5,226 bases of DNA from JAHFJU01 sp964354865 (lineage in GTDB: Bacteria > Patescibacteriota > Gracilibacteria > UBA1369 > UM-FILTER-53-11): the NCBI GenBank assembly GCA_964354865.1, contig CAYHBN010000088.1:1-5226 (forward strand), given 5' to 3'. Shown piece after piece: positions 1 through 4,974 of the stretch. The notes below the pieces were generated by a model. It did no database searches. It was not told where the DNA came from and worked only from the letters and a program-made list of their open reading frames with translations. Each line of letters opens with the position of its first letter. Within the stretch, counting starts at the first letter, position 1. The translations under genes and the position numbers were made by a program.

Positions 1-579
1 ACCAAGGTCGCCTGTATAGACCAAAATCTGCTGCTTTTTTGTCTCGAAATCATCGATAACTAATACTATTTGTGACGAGCCAAGAATATGACCTGCATCG
101 CGGAAAGAGCAGTACACACCCGGAACCACCTCAAAAGGACGGTCGTAACCCATTCCCACAAACTGCTCCATTGTTTGAATAGCATCATCGAGTGTATAGA
201 GTGGCACAATTTTTTCTTTTTGATTATTTTTTCGCTCATTTCGGTCGTTAATATATTCAGCCTCCCGTTCTTGAATCGAGCCGCTATCCATTAACATAAA
301 ATTACTAATGTCGCGGGTTGCGTGGGTCGAATAAATAGGACCTTTGTATCCCGCTTTTACGAGCATTGGTAAACAACCCGAGTGATCAATGTGGGCATGT
401 GACAAAATCACCGCGTCTATTTTTCCTGGAGGCACCGGCATTGTCCGATTTTTTATTTCAGACTCTTTTCGGTTGCCTTGGGCCATGCCGTAGTCTAAAA
501 AAATAATCTTGCCGTTAACTTCTATGCAATGTTTTGAGCCGGTGACTTCTTGTGCGGCACCGTAAAAATGTATTTTCAT
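1..579 (-). CDS. MBL-fold RNA-processing exonuclease/endonuclease (Ysh1/CPSF73-like), N-terminal part, cut by window edge
   Basis: The frame is open for 193 codons from the ATG at 579 to the window edge, so the C-terminal part is missing. The visible part is a metallo-beta-lactamase domain of the RNA-cleaving branch. The opening GAAQEVTGS segment (residues 7-15) is typical of that branch. The metal-binding motif HAHIDH is at 61-66, followed by SG. DAGHILGS is at 161-168, with a further zinc-ligand histidine at 164. TGDLG is at 189-193, with the bridging aspartate D191. Family members usually continue with a beta-CASP domain and a C-terminal RNA-specificity motif, which would lie outside the window. 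They process or degrade RNA in the cytoplasm. The start is well fixed: the product opens in the family's usual way, and a promoter (TTGCCA, 17 bases, TACAAT) puts +1 on the ATG. There is no Shine-Dalgarno site. The exact RNA substrate cannot be told from this fragment. Confidence 0.93.
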   Translation of the reverse strand, partial: MKIHFYGAAQEVTGSKHCIEVNGKIIFLDYGMAQGNRKESEIKNRTMPVPPGKIDAVILSHAHIDHSGCLPMLVKAGYKGPIYSTHATRDISNFMLMDSGSIQEREAEYINDRNERKNNQKEKIVPLYTLDDAIQTMEQFVGMGYDRPFEVVPGVYCSFRDAGHILGSSQIVLVIDDFETKKQQILVYTGDLG

Positions 580-585
580 CAAAAG

Positions 586-614
586 ATTGTACCATGTCTG
601 GACGAAAATGGCAA
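586..614 (-). promoter_or_regulatory. Promoter of the MBL nuclease gene, leaderless geometry
   Basis: On the minus strand the -35 box reads TTGCCA (614-609; 5 of 6 to consensus). A 17-base spacer follows, then the -10 box TACAAT (591-586; 5 of 6). Six bases separate the -10 box from the ATG at 579, so the expected transcription start is the A of the start codon and the mRNA would be leaderless. The element overlaps the opposite promoter that drives the gene at 634. Confidence 0.72.
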
Positions 615-627
615 AAAAGCATATAAT
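599..627 (+). promoter_or_regulatory. Promoter of the 634-1269 gene and its downstream run, leaderless geometry
   Basis: The -35 box TGGACG (599-604; 4 of 6) is followed by a 17-base spacer and a perfect -10 box TATAAT (622-627). Six bases separate the -10 box from the ATG at 634, so +1 is predicted on that start codon. This favours 634 over the adjacent in-frame ATG at 631. It also argues against an in-frame ATG at 550, which lies upstream of the promoter and inside the divergent gene. Confidence 0.72.
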
Positions 628-633
628 GGCATG

Positions 634-1269
634 ATGGAAAAAGAGCCAAAACTCTCAGATGTCTTGGAACAAATCGAAGCCCTCAACAAAGAAGGGGGTG
701 AATATTTGCAGCTTTTTCTTGATATGACCGGGGACTATGATGTGCCACCATTTGATAAAGATCCACAGCTGGGGGTGAACTGTTTTCAGAATGGACTCGA
801 AGACGATATTAATGAGCTACTTGGTTTGTTTACACAAAATGAGGGTGAGGACTATAAGACTGCACTCGCTCAGGCACTGCGAAATTTACGAGAAATGCTC
901 AGCGATAGACCGTTTTCGCAGTTTGCACTGAAAGCACTATTTGACCAGTATATTCCGCACAAAAAAGAACCAGGAGCCCCAATTGAAAAAACCGAACATC
1001 ACTATTGGGTGCCTAATATTGAGTTAAATAGAACTGAGCATGAAAGGTTATTAACTTCATGTGGATTGAAAGCTGATAACTTCTCAGGGAAGGGCTCTCA
1101 TATAAAATGGTTCGACAAAAAAGGTAGGTTTATAACTACATCAACTAGTAGAGGCATTGTATGGGTAAAAAATATTATTAAAGACCTTTTAGCAAACGGA
1201 GTACTACTTCAAGCAATCGAACAGGGCTGTACAAAATGCAATATCCCCTTTAGAATCATTAACCAATAA
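634..1269 (+). CDS. Hypothetical acidic protein with C-terminal HicA-like domain
   Basis: The product is 211 residues from the ATG at 634, chosen because the promoter at 599-627 puts +1 there. Residues 1 to about 110 are acidic and mostly helix-forming, with no family I recognise, no signal peptide and no membrane segment. Residues about 136-188 resemble the small double-stranded-RNA-binding-like fold of HicA mRNA interferases. A helix (ERLLTSCGL) leads to a GSH motif whose histidine is residue 156, the position of the HicA catalytic histidine. A short strand pair (KWFD, GRFITTS) follows, then a helix (VKNIIKDLLANG) where HicA has its GTLRSIL helix. The usual proline-x-histidine strand is replaced by a TSTSRG stretch, so activity is uncertain. 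HicA toxins are normally 60-90 residues alone, so this would be a fusion. A CTKC pair sits near the C-terminus. No HicB-like antitoxin is adjacent. The following gene starts one base after the stop, suggesting co-transcription. Confidence 0.75.
   Translation: MEKEPKLSDVLEQIEALNKEGGEYLQLFLDMTGDYDVPPFDKDPQLGVNCFQNGLEDDINELLGLFTQNEGEDYKTALAQALRNLREMLSDRPFSQFALKALFDQYIPHKKEPGAPIEKTEHHYWVPNIELNRTEHERLLTSCGLKADNFSGKGSHIKWFDKKGRFITTSTSRGIVWVKNIIKDLLANGVLLQAIEQGCTKCNIPFRIINQ
1228..1256 (+). promoter_or_regulatory. Weak candidate internal promoter before the 73-residue gene
   Basis: TGTACA (1228-1233; 4 of 6 to the -35 consensus), a 17-base spacer and TAGAAT (1251-1256; 5 of 6 to the -10 consensus) lie inside the end of the upstream gene. 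The expected start near 1263 would leave about 8 untranslated bases before the ATG at 1271. This could be chance in AT-rich coding sequence; translational coupling to the upstream gene is an equally good explanation. Confidence 0.25.
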
Positions 1270-1270
1270 T

Positions 1271-1492
1271 ATGCATAAGGAGGGAAACAACCGAGAATTA
1301 GCTGAAGAGGCAAAAAAAACGACTGATGTTGCGCGCCAAACCGTGCTCGCCGAACATAGTAGCGATATGGTTGTACGCGCCCTTTCTACAAACCCGAACC
1401 TAGACCCAACGCTCGTTAAAGTCGTACGCAATAAACTCAACTTAGTACGAATGGCAGTTCATGATGCGGCAGCGAATGCGGTTGAAAAATAA
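1271..1492 (+). CDS. Small protein resembling leucine-rich-repeat-variant (LRV/HEAT-like) repeats
   Basis: This 73-residue protein has no signal peptide or membrane segment. After a charged N-terminal helix (residues 1 to about 20), residues about 28-70 read like one and a half LRV-type alpha-helical repeats. The order is SSDMVVRALSTNPNLDP, then a helix TLVKVVRNK, then LNLVRMAVHDAAANA. This matches the family pattern of D-x-x-V-R-x-A-L-x-x-N-P-N-x-x-P followed by a helix. Such repeats usually form protein-binding solenoids, so a partner-binding role is an inference. The ATG lies one base after the previous stop, so termination-reinitiation coupling is likely. There is no ribosome site upstream; an AAGGAGG sequence (1276-1282) lies after the ATG, inside codons 2-4, with no suitable start codon just downstream of it. 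The metallopeptidase gene begins seven bases after the stop. Confidence 0.7.
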   Translation: MHKEGNNRELAEEAKKTTDVARQTVLAEHSSDMVVRALSTNPNLDPTLVKVVRNKLNLVRMAVHDAAANAVEK

Positions 1493-1495
1493 AAT
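1490..1495 (+). promoter_or_regulatory. Possible -10 element before the metallopeptidase gene
   Basis: TAAAAT (5 of 6 to TATAAT) overlaps the stop codon of the 73-residue gene and ends four bases before the ATG at 1500. No recognisable -35 box lies at 16-18 bases. The spacing is tighter than for the other start-proximal -10 boxes here, so this is a weak call. Confidence 0.2.
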
Positions 1496-1499
1496 ACGT

Positions 1500-2684
1500 A
1501 TGAGTGCTCCTGAAATAAAAAAACAACAAAACAATGGAGAAAAAACAGCAACTCCTGTTACTCATGCAAAAAATGAAGACACTCAAACTAAATCAGAATT
1601 AGGCAGGCTTGAAAAAATCGCGCAATTAAATAAAACACCCGTTTCTTTAGTTGAAAAATTAAAAGGAGAACCAAAACTCTTAGAAAAATGCACACAAATA
1701 AAACACGATATAAAAGCGCAACTGAATCATATGATCGATGTATATGGTATGAGCTTTGATTATCGCACTCGTATGGCGATTGGCTTTTTTATTACACTTG
1801 TTGATGAAAAATTTGACATTCTTCTCGCACGAACTATCGATGAACTAGACATAAGAAATAATCCTGCGACGCAGGAAGCATTTTTAAAAATAAGAGTTCC
1901 TCCATTCAAATTAGGAAACTTGGAAGATGGCTCATCGGCCGAAACCATGCATTTGAGGAACAAGCGCAGTCTAAATACTTATGTAGGTCATATCGTATTA
2001 GATCGAAAAAATTTGCAAAACAAAGATCTCATGTATATCAATACAATAATTATTCACGAACTTTTCCATGCATTCTTTAGTAAATCTGCTGTGAATAACA
2101 ACTGGAATGGAGAATATTCCTTTTTTAACGAAGGCATGACACAGTATTTTACAAATCTAGTAATGACAACAAAAAACAACACTCCAGATAAATATACATA
2201 CTATGAAAATCAATTACTGATTGATGCACTGTATCTTCTTGATTCTGATGCAGTCCGCACGCTCTATGTGACAGCCGATTACGATACATTTGTAGAAAAA
2301 ATAGCAAAAGCAATTGAAATAAAATTAGGAAAAACTCATGAAGAGGCTAAACAACTTGCACTTGAGATTAAAGAAATCGGTCTGGTATTGGAGAATACAA
2401 ATGAATATACAGACGCGTACAACAAAATTTCAATAAAATACTTTAACTCTAATACGAGCGAAGATATTACAGATACCATTTTTGACTTAATTGATAATTA
2501 CGAAAGACATCGAGGAAATCCAGAAAGGTTTTTAAAAGAAGCCGTCTCTTTTTTCCCAGAAGCGGATAAGGGTTTATATTCGCTGCTCGATGTATGTTTC
2601 GATAAACGTACAAAACATCTAATGGAACTTACGAGCAGGCTACTCATTATACCCGAATGCAACGAGGCAGAATCGCTTTTTTAA
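1500..2684 (+). CDS. Putative cytoplasmic HExxH zinc metallopeptidase (gluzincin-like)
   Basis: The product is 394 residues from the ATG at 1500. In-frame ATGs at 1461, 1464 and 1476 would overlap the preceding gene and add an unlikely arginine-rich leader, so I prefer 1500. Residues 1 to about 35 are lysine-, glutamine- and asparagine-rich and probably disordered. The hallmark is HELFH at 186-190: zinc ligands H186 and H190 and catalytic E187. It is followed 20 residues later by an NEGMTQYF segment whose E211 is the likely third zinc ligand, as in gluzincins. The rest is mainly helical and charged. There is no signal peptide, membrane segment or lipobox, so it probably acts in the cytoplasm unless exported by an unseen route. 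I cannot assign a named family or substrate. Base composition is AT-richer than the methyltransferase downstream, and codon use favours AAA and ATA. It is the last gene of the run beginning at 634 and converges on the glutaredoxin gene 16 bases away. Confidence 0.82.
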   Translation: MSAPEIKKQQNNGEKTATPVTHAKNEDTQTKSELGRLEKIAQLNKTPVSLVEKLKGEPKLLEKCTQIKHDIKAQLNHMIDVYGMSFDYRTRMAIGFFITLVDEKFDILLARTIDELDIRNNPATQEAFLKIRVPPFKLGNLEDGSSAETMHLRNKRSLNTYVGHIVLDRKNLQNKDLMYINTIIIHELFHAFFSKSAVNNNWNGEYSFFNEGMTQYFTNLVMTTKNNTPDKYTYYENQLLIDALYLLDSDAVRTLYVTADYDTFVEKIAKAIEIKLGKTHEEAKQLALEIKEIGLVLENTNEYTDAYNKISIKYFNSNTSEDITDTIFDLIDNYERHRGNPERFLKEAVSFFPEADKGLYSLLDVCFDKRTKHLMELTSRLLIIPECNEAESLF

Positions 2685-2700
2685 ATAAAACAGGGTGAGA

Positions 2701-2955
2701 CTATACAAGGAGTGCATCAAGTCCCCCTGCCTGATCAAGCGCATTCAAATCGTCAAACCCACCGACGTGTTTTTCACCGATGAAAATTTGAGGAACCGTC
2801 ATGCGGCCGCCTGAACGAGATACAGACTCTTCACGCGCACCAGGAGTTGTTTCAATGTCTATTTCTGTCCATGTTTGACCTTTCCCTTTTAAAAGGGCTT
2901 TTGCGGCAACACAGTAGGGACAGGTCTTCTTGGTGTAGATGGTGATAGTAGCCAT
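2701..2955 (-). CDS. grxC: Glutaredoxin 3-like dithiol glutaredoxin
   Basis: This 84-residue single-domain thioredoxin-fold protein has the size of GrxC. The redox motif CPYC is at 12-15, after the first strand (ITIYTKKT). The cis-proline motif TVP is at 53-55, the GGFDDL glutathione-binding segment at 65-70, and a C-terminal GGLDALL helix is typical of the family. It reduces disulfides or glutathione-mixed disulfides in the cytoplasm; without a visible glutathione pathway the physiological reductant is uncertain. The frame is open up to an ATG at 3015, which would add 20 unrelated residues and overlap the divergent methyltransferase gene. The family-typical start MATITIYTKKTC at 2955 is preferred, supported by a TATATT element seven bases upstream. 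The stop is TAG, unlike the TAA used elsewhere in the window. Its 3' end converges on the metallopeptidase gene with no clear terminator in the 16-base gap. Confidence 0.93.
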   Translation of the reverse strand: MATITIYTKKTCPYCVAAKALLKGKGQTWTEIDIETTPGAREESVSRSGGRMTVPQIFIGEKHVGGFDDLNALDQAGGLDALLV

Positions 2956-2962
2956 AATGAGA

Positions 2963-2968
2963 AATATA
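2963..2968 (-). promoter_or_regulatory. Predicted -10 element of grxC
   Basis: TATATT on the minus strand (2968-2963; 5 of 6 to consensus) ends seven bases before the ATG at 2955, again leaderless geometry. No good -35 box lies at 17 bases. A TTGAAG at 2988-2983 is only 14 bases away, so this call rests mainly on position and the repeated pattern in the window. Confidence 0.45.
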
Positions 2969-2989
2969 GTATTACGAAAGCCCTTCAAG

Positions 2990-2995
2990 TATACT
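2990..2995 (+). promoter_or_regulatory. Predicted -10 element of the rRNA methyltransferase gene
   Basis: TATACT (5 of 6 to consensus) ends seven bases before the ATG at 3003, placing the expected transcription start at or next to the start codon. It sits within the palindrome AGTATACT (2988-2995). No convincing -35 box is present at 16-18 bases. The whole divergent intergenic region is only 47 bases and must serve both this gene and grxC. Confidence 0.5.
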
Positions 2996-3002
2996 CGGCG
3001 CG

Positions 3003-4418
3003 ATGCAACTTTCAAAAGGACAAATTATTACCGTCGTCATTAAAGAGATCGCCTTCGGTGGCGATGCAGTCGGTATACCAACAGATGAAACACTCACCGG
3101 ATGCATTACTTTTGTGAAAGGTGGCGTGCTGCCGGGCGAAACCGCCGAAGTGTCACTGACGAGAATTAAGAAAAATTATCTTGAGGCGCAGCTTGTAAAA
3201 ATTGTTACCGAAAGTCCTTCACGCGGAGCTCCGCGGTGCAAACATTTCGGTGTCTGTGGCGGCTGTAGCTTGCAACATCTTTCATACGACAAACAGCTCG
3301 AGGTAAAAGATGGTTTTGTACGCGACGCACTCATAAAATTCGGTGGATTTTCAGCTGATTATTTGGCCGAAATTAAAAAACCGATCATCGGCTGTGATGA
3401 TCCATGGTATTACCGAAATAAAACCGAGTATAGCTTTGAACGAGGGCAAATTGGCTTTCACCCAAAGGGGCAATTTAGAGATGTGTTTGAGCTTGAAGAA
3501 TGTTTTCTGCAGTCACCATTAGCGGTGAAAATTGTAGCTGCGGTGCGCGCCTGGTTCAAAGAAAAAAATCTCGTTACCTATAACTCGCTAACTCATAGTG
3601 GTTGTCTTAAAAATCTCATTATTCGAGAAGGAAAAAACAGTGGCGAGGTATTGGTCAACTTAGTTACAACCGACGATCAGTTTGATAATGAAGAGGATTT
3701 TACCGAGCTCATTAGAACGAAGTTCCCGGCCGTGACCTCGATCTACCGTACCGTCGTCGCAGTACGAAGAGGATTCAAAACAGTGAACACCGAAAAGTTG
3801 TTATGGGGCAAACCAACACTCCTTGAAACGCTAACAGTCGGTACAGCAAAGCTGAACTTCGAAATTCTGCCACAGGCCTTCTTTCAACCAAATACTATTC
3901 AGGCGCAACGCCTGTATGCCGATGCGATAATCTGTGCAAAACCAGACAAAAACGACCATGTGCTTGACCTATTCTGTGGCACGGGAACTATCGGGATGTT
4001 CTGCGCACAAACGGGATGCAAAGTAACCGGCATCGATGTGAGCGACAGCGCCATTGAAAATGCGCACAAAAATGCGCTCAATAACGGCCTCGATCAGATT
4101 GAGTTTCACGTTGGCGATACAGGGAAACAGCTCAAAAAACTTCAAGAAAAGGCACAGACGGCAACCGTACTTATTACCGACCCTCCGCGCTCGGGTATCG
4201 ACCCCAAAACTCTCGAAAAAATAATTGCCCTACAAATCCCCCGCTGGGTGTATGTGTCGTGTAATCCGACTACCCTCGCGCGAGATCTTAAAATTGCCTG
4301 TGCAACGATGCTACCAAATGGCAAAAAATATGTACTAAAACATGTACAGCCCGTCGATATGTTCCCACAAACATATCACGTAGAGACAGTGACACTCTTA
4401 GAAGCAACTCCAAGTTAA
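3003..4418 (+). CDS. rlmD: 23S rRNA (uracil-5)-methyltransferase, RlmD/RumA type
   Basis: At 471 residues this is a full-length member of the SAM-dependent RNA m5U methyltransferase family. Residues about 3-67 form a TRAM RNA-binding domain. Cysteines C79, C85 and C88 (CKHFGVCGGC) with C167 (EECFLQ) match the four [4Fe-4S] ligands; the 88-residue distance between C79 and C167 equals that in E. coli RumA (C74 to C162). The SAM-binding motif DLFCGTGTIG is at 322-331. DPPRSG begins at D393. The catalytic nucleophile is C420 in SCNP, and the general base is E461 in YHVETVTLLE. RlmD methylates U1939 of 23S rRNA in E. coli; paralogues modify U747 or tRNA U54, so the exact target is less certain than the chemistry. 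The start at 3003 gives a family-typical N-terminus with no Shine-Dalgarno site. The gene ends in a 4-base stop-to-stop overlap with the convergent gene on the minus strand. Confidence 0.94.
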   Translation: MQLSKGQIITVVIKEIAFGGDAVGIPTDETLTGCITFVKGGVLPGETAEVSLTRIKKNYLEAQLVKIVTESPSRGAPRCKHFGVCGGCSLQHLSYDKQLEVKDGFVRDALIKFGGFSADYLAEIKKPIIGCDDPWYYRNKTEYSFERGQIGFHPKGQFRDVFELEECFLQSPLAVKIVAAVRAWFKEKNLVTYNSLTHSGCLKNLIIREGKNSGEVLVNLVTTDDQFDNEEDFTELIRTKFPAVTSIYRTVVAVRRGFKTVNTEKLLWGKPTLLETLTVGTAKLNFEILPQAFFQPNTIQAQRLYADAIICAKPDKNDHVLDLFCGTGTIGMFCAQTGCKVTGIDVSDSAIENAHKNALNNGLDQIEFHVGDTGKQLKKLQEKAQTATVLITDPPRSGIDPKTLEKIIALQIPRWVYVSCNPTTLARDLKIACATMLPNGKKYVLKHVQPVDMFPQTYHVETVTLLEATPS

Positions 4419-4618
4419 GAAAACGAGCTTGTTTGAACAACTCCTAATAAAGATTTTTTGAACGCATCAGCTATTACGGGACTGCTTAAGGCGCCTCCAA
4501 CTCTTGCTTCTTTTGATTTAGAATCACGAGCGATAACAGTGTATTCAATTTCAGAGCACACATAACCAGGAGTGGCGCCACTAATATATATCATACGAAT
4601 TAAAGTACTGTTATCCAC
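4415..4618 (-). CDS. Unrecognised 67-residue frame, possibly the distal half of a stop-interrupted gene
   Basis: I recognise no family. From the GTG at 4618 the product is 67 residues, beta-rich (LIRMIYISG, YVCSEIEYTVIARD), with no signal peptide or membrane segment. The frame is in the same phase as the 104-residue gene upstream, whose TAA lies at 4648-4646. The nine codons between that stop and the GTG (TLTLRACKS) read like an ordinary beta-strand, so the open frame extends to 4645. The GTG has no convincing ribosome site or -10 element, and it lies inside a perfect DnaA-box sequence. The simplest reading is that this is the C-terminal part of one ancestral protein of about 181 residues split by a nonsense codon or a sequencing error. 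A separate gene reached by reinitiation is the alternative. Its TAA overlaps the rlmD stop in the palindrome TTAA. Confidence 0.45.
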   Translation of the reverse strand: MDNSTLIRMIYISGATPGYVCSEIEYTVIARDSKSKEARVGGALSSPVIADAFKKSLLGVVQTSSFS

Positions 4619-4619
4619 A
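4611..4619 (+). other. Perfect consensus DnaA-box sequence
   Basis: TTATCCACA is an exact match to the strict bacterial DnaA box. It covers the GTG candidate start of the minus-strand 67-residue frame. A 7-of-9 variant (TTACCCAGA) occurs at 4646-4654; I saw no other perfect copy in the window. The site could be a single regulatory or titration box, or chance. No dnaA, dnaN or AT-rich unwinding region is present, so an origin is not supported. Confidence 0.35.
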
Positions 4620-4635
4620 GATTTGCATGCTCTCA

Positions 4636-4651
4636 GGGTAAGCGTTTACCC
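4636..4651. promoter_or_regulatory. 16-base near-palindrome resembling a LacI-family/cre operator
   Basis: The plus strand reads GGGTAAGCGTTTACCC: six-base perfect arms GGGTAA/TTACCC around a central GCGT. Fourteen of sixteen positions are self-complementary, with a central CG, the layout of LacI-family operators and Gram-positive cre sites. The minus-strand TAA stop of the 104-residue gene lies inside it. As RNA it could also form a short hairpin, but no T-tract follows in either direction, so it is not an intrinsic terminator. No LacI-family regulator is visible in the window. Confidence 0.35.
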
Positions 4652-4960
4652 AGATAACAATGTTCCAACAGGAATTTCGGAAAGTAATACGTCTAATGTA
4701 GATAATTCGGTTTCTTGATCTGACTGAGAACCAACTAATTGGAATGTATTCTCTATAATTGGATGACTTTTTGAAACGAGCAGCGGTACTCCATTCTGAA
4801 CAAGCAACCCAACTTCGATTTTTTGAGACTTTCCAAAAGGATTAGTGACTGTTAATTCGAGTATTTCTCCACTATTCATTCTGATATTCTGAATTTGAAT
4901 AGATTCGTTTTGAAATACTCCGGTTCTTTCTTGATCAAAATTGTTTTCAATTTCACTCAT
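4646..4960 (-). CDS. Hypothetical protein, beta-rich, possibly truncated by a premature stop
   Basis: The product is 104 residues from the ATG at 4960; no family is recognised. Residues 1 to about 20 are acidic and polar. From there to the end it alternates hydrophobic strands with turns (EILELTVTNPFG, KIEVGLLVQNGVPLLVS, TFQLVGS), suggesting a small beta-sandwich or barrel. No signal peptide, membrane segment or catalytic motif is visible. The start is supported by a perfect TATAAT on the minus strand eight bases upstream, overlapping the stop of the tRNA nucleotidyltransferase gene, which ends nine bases before it. After the TAA at 4648-4646 the same frame stays open for 76 more sense codons to 4418. 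The protein therefore ends abruptly in an apparent strand (VGTLLSG), and the full-length form may have been about 181 residues. The TAA is inside a GGGTAA/TTACCC palindrome. Confidence 0.65.
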   Translation of the reverse strand: MSEIENNFDQERTGVFQNESIQIQNIRMNSGEILELTVTNPFGKSQKIEVGLLVQNGVPLLVSKSHPIIENTFQLVGSQSDQETELSTLDVLLSEIPVGTLLSG

Positions 4961-4968
4961 ATGCGCAG

Positions 4969-4974
4969 ATTATA
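4969..4974 (-). promoter_or_regulatory. Predicted -10 element of the 104-residue gene
   Basis: A perfect TATAAT on the minus strand (4974-4969) overlaps the TAA stop of the upstream tRNA nucleotidyltransferase gene and ends eight bases before the ATG at 4960. No good -35 box lies at 16-18 bases. It would give the small gene its own nearly leaderless transcript, although read-through from upstream is also possible. Confidence 0.5.

Noticed and set aside
550..633. In-frame N-terminal extension of the HicA-like protein from an ATG at 550
   Set aside because: It would overlap the divergent nuclease gene and lie upstream of the promoter at 599-627; the ATG at 634 fits that promoter exactly.
1204..1440. 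78-residue minus-strand open frame
   Set aside because: It is opposite the better-supported plus-strand genes, has no recognisable product, and its composition is that of a complementary-strand shadow.
2685..2700. Possible terminator between the convergent metallopeptidase and grxC genes
   Set aside because: The 16 bases are A-rich but contain no inverted repeat or T-tract in a terminator arrangement.
2884..2897. Perfect 14-base palindrome CCCTTTTAAAAGGG
   Set aside because: It lies wholly within grxC codons for the ALLKGK region. About 0.3 such palindromes are expected by chance in the window, and nothing around it suggests a site.
2956..3015. 20-residue N-terminal extension of the glutaredoxin from an ATG at 3015
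   Set aside because: It overlaps the rlmD start, lies upstream of the likely -10 box, and the family begins at the MATITIYTKKTC segment.
4600..4660. Replication origin based on the DnaA box
   Set aside because: Only one perfect box, no AT-rich unwinding region and no dnaA, dnaN or similar gene nearby.
4415..4960. Alternative genetic code or recoding as the cause of the internal TAA
   Set aside because: TAA is the terminal stop of most genes here, and the long reading frames contain no in-frame TGA of the kind seen in glycine-recoding lineages. A nonsense mutation or a sequence error is simpler.
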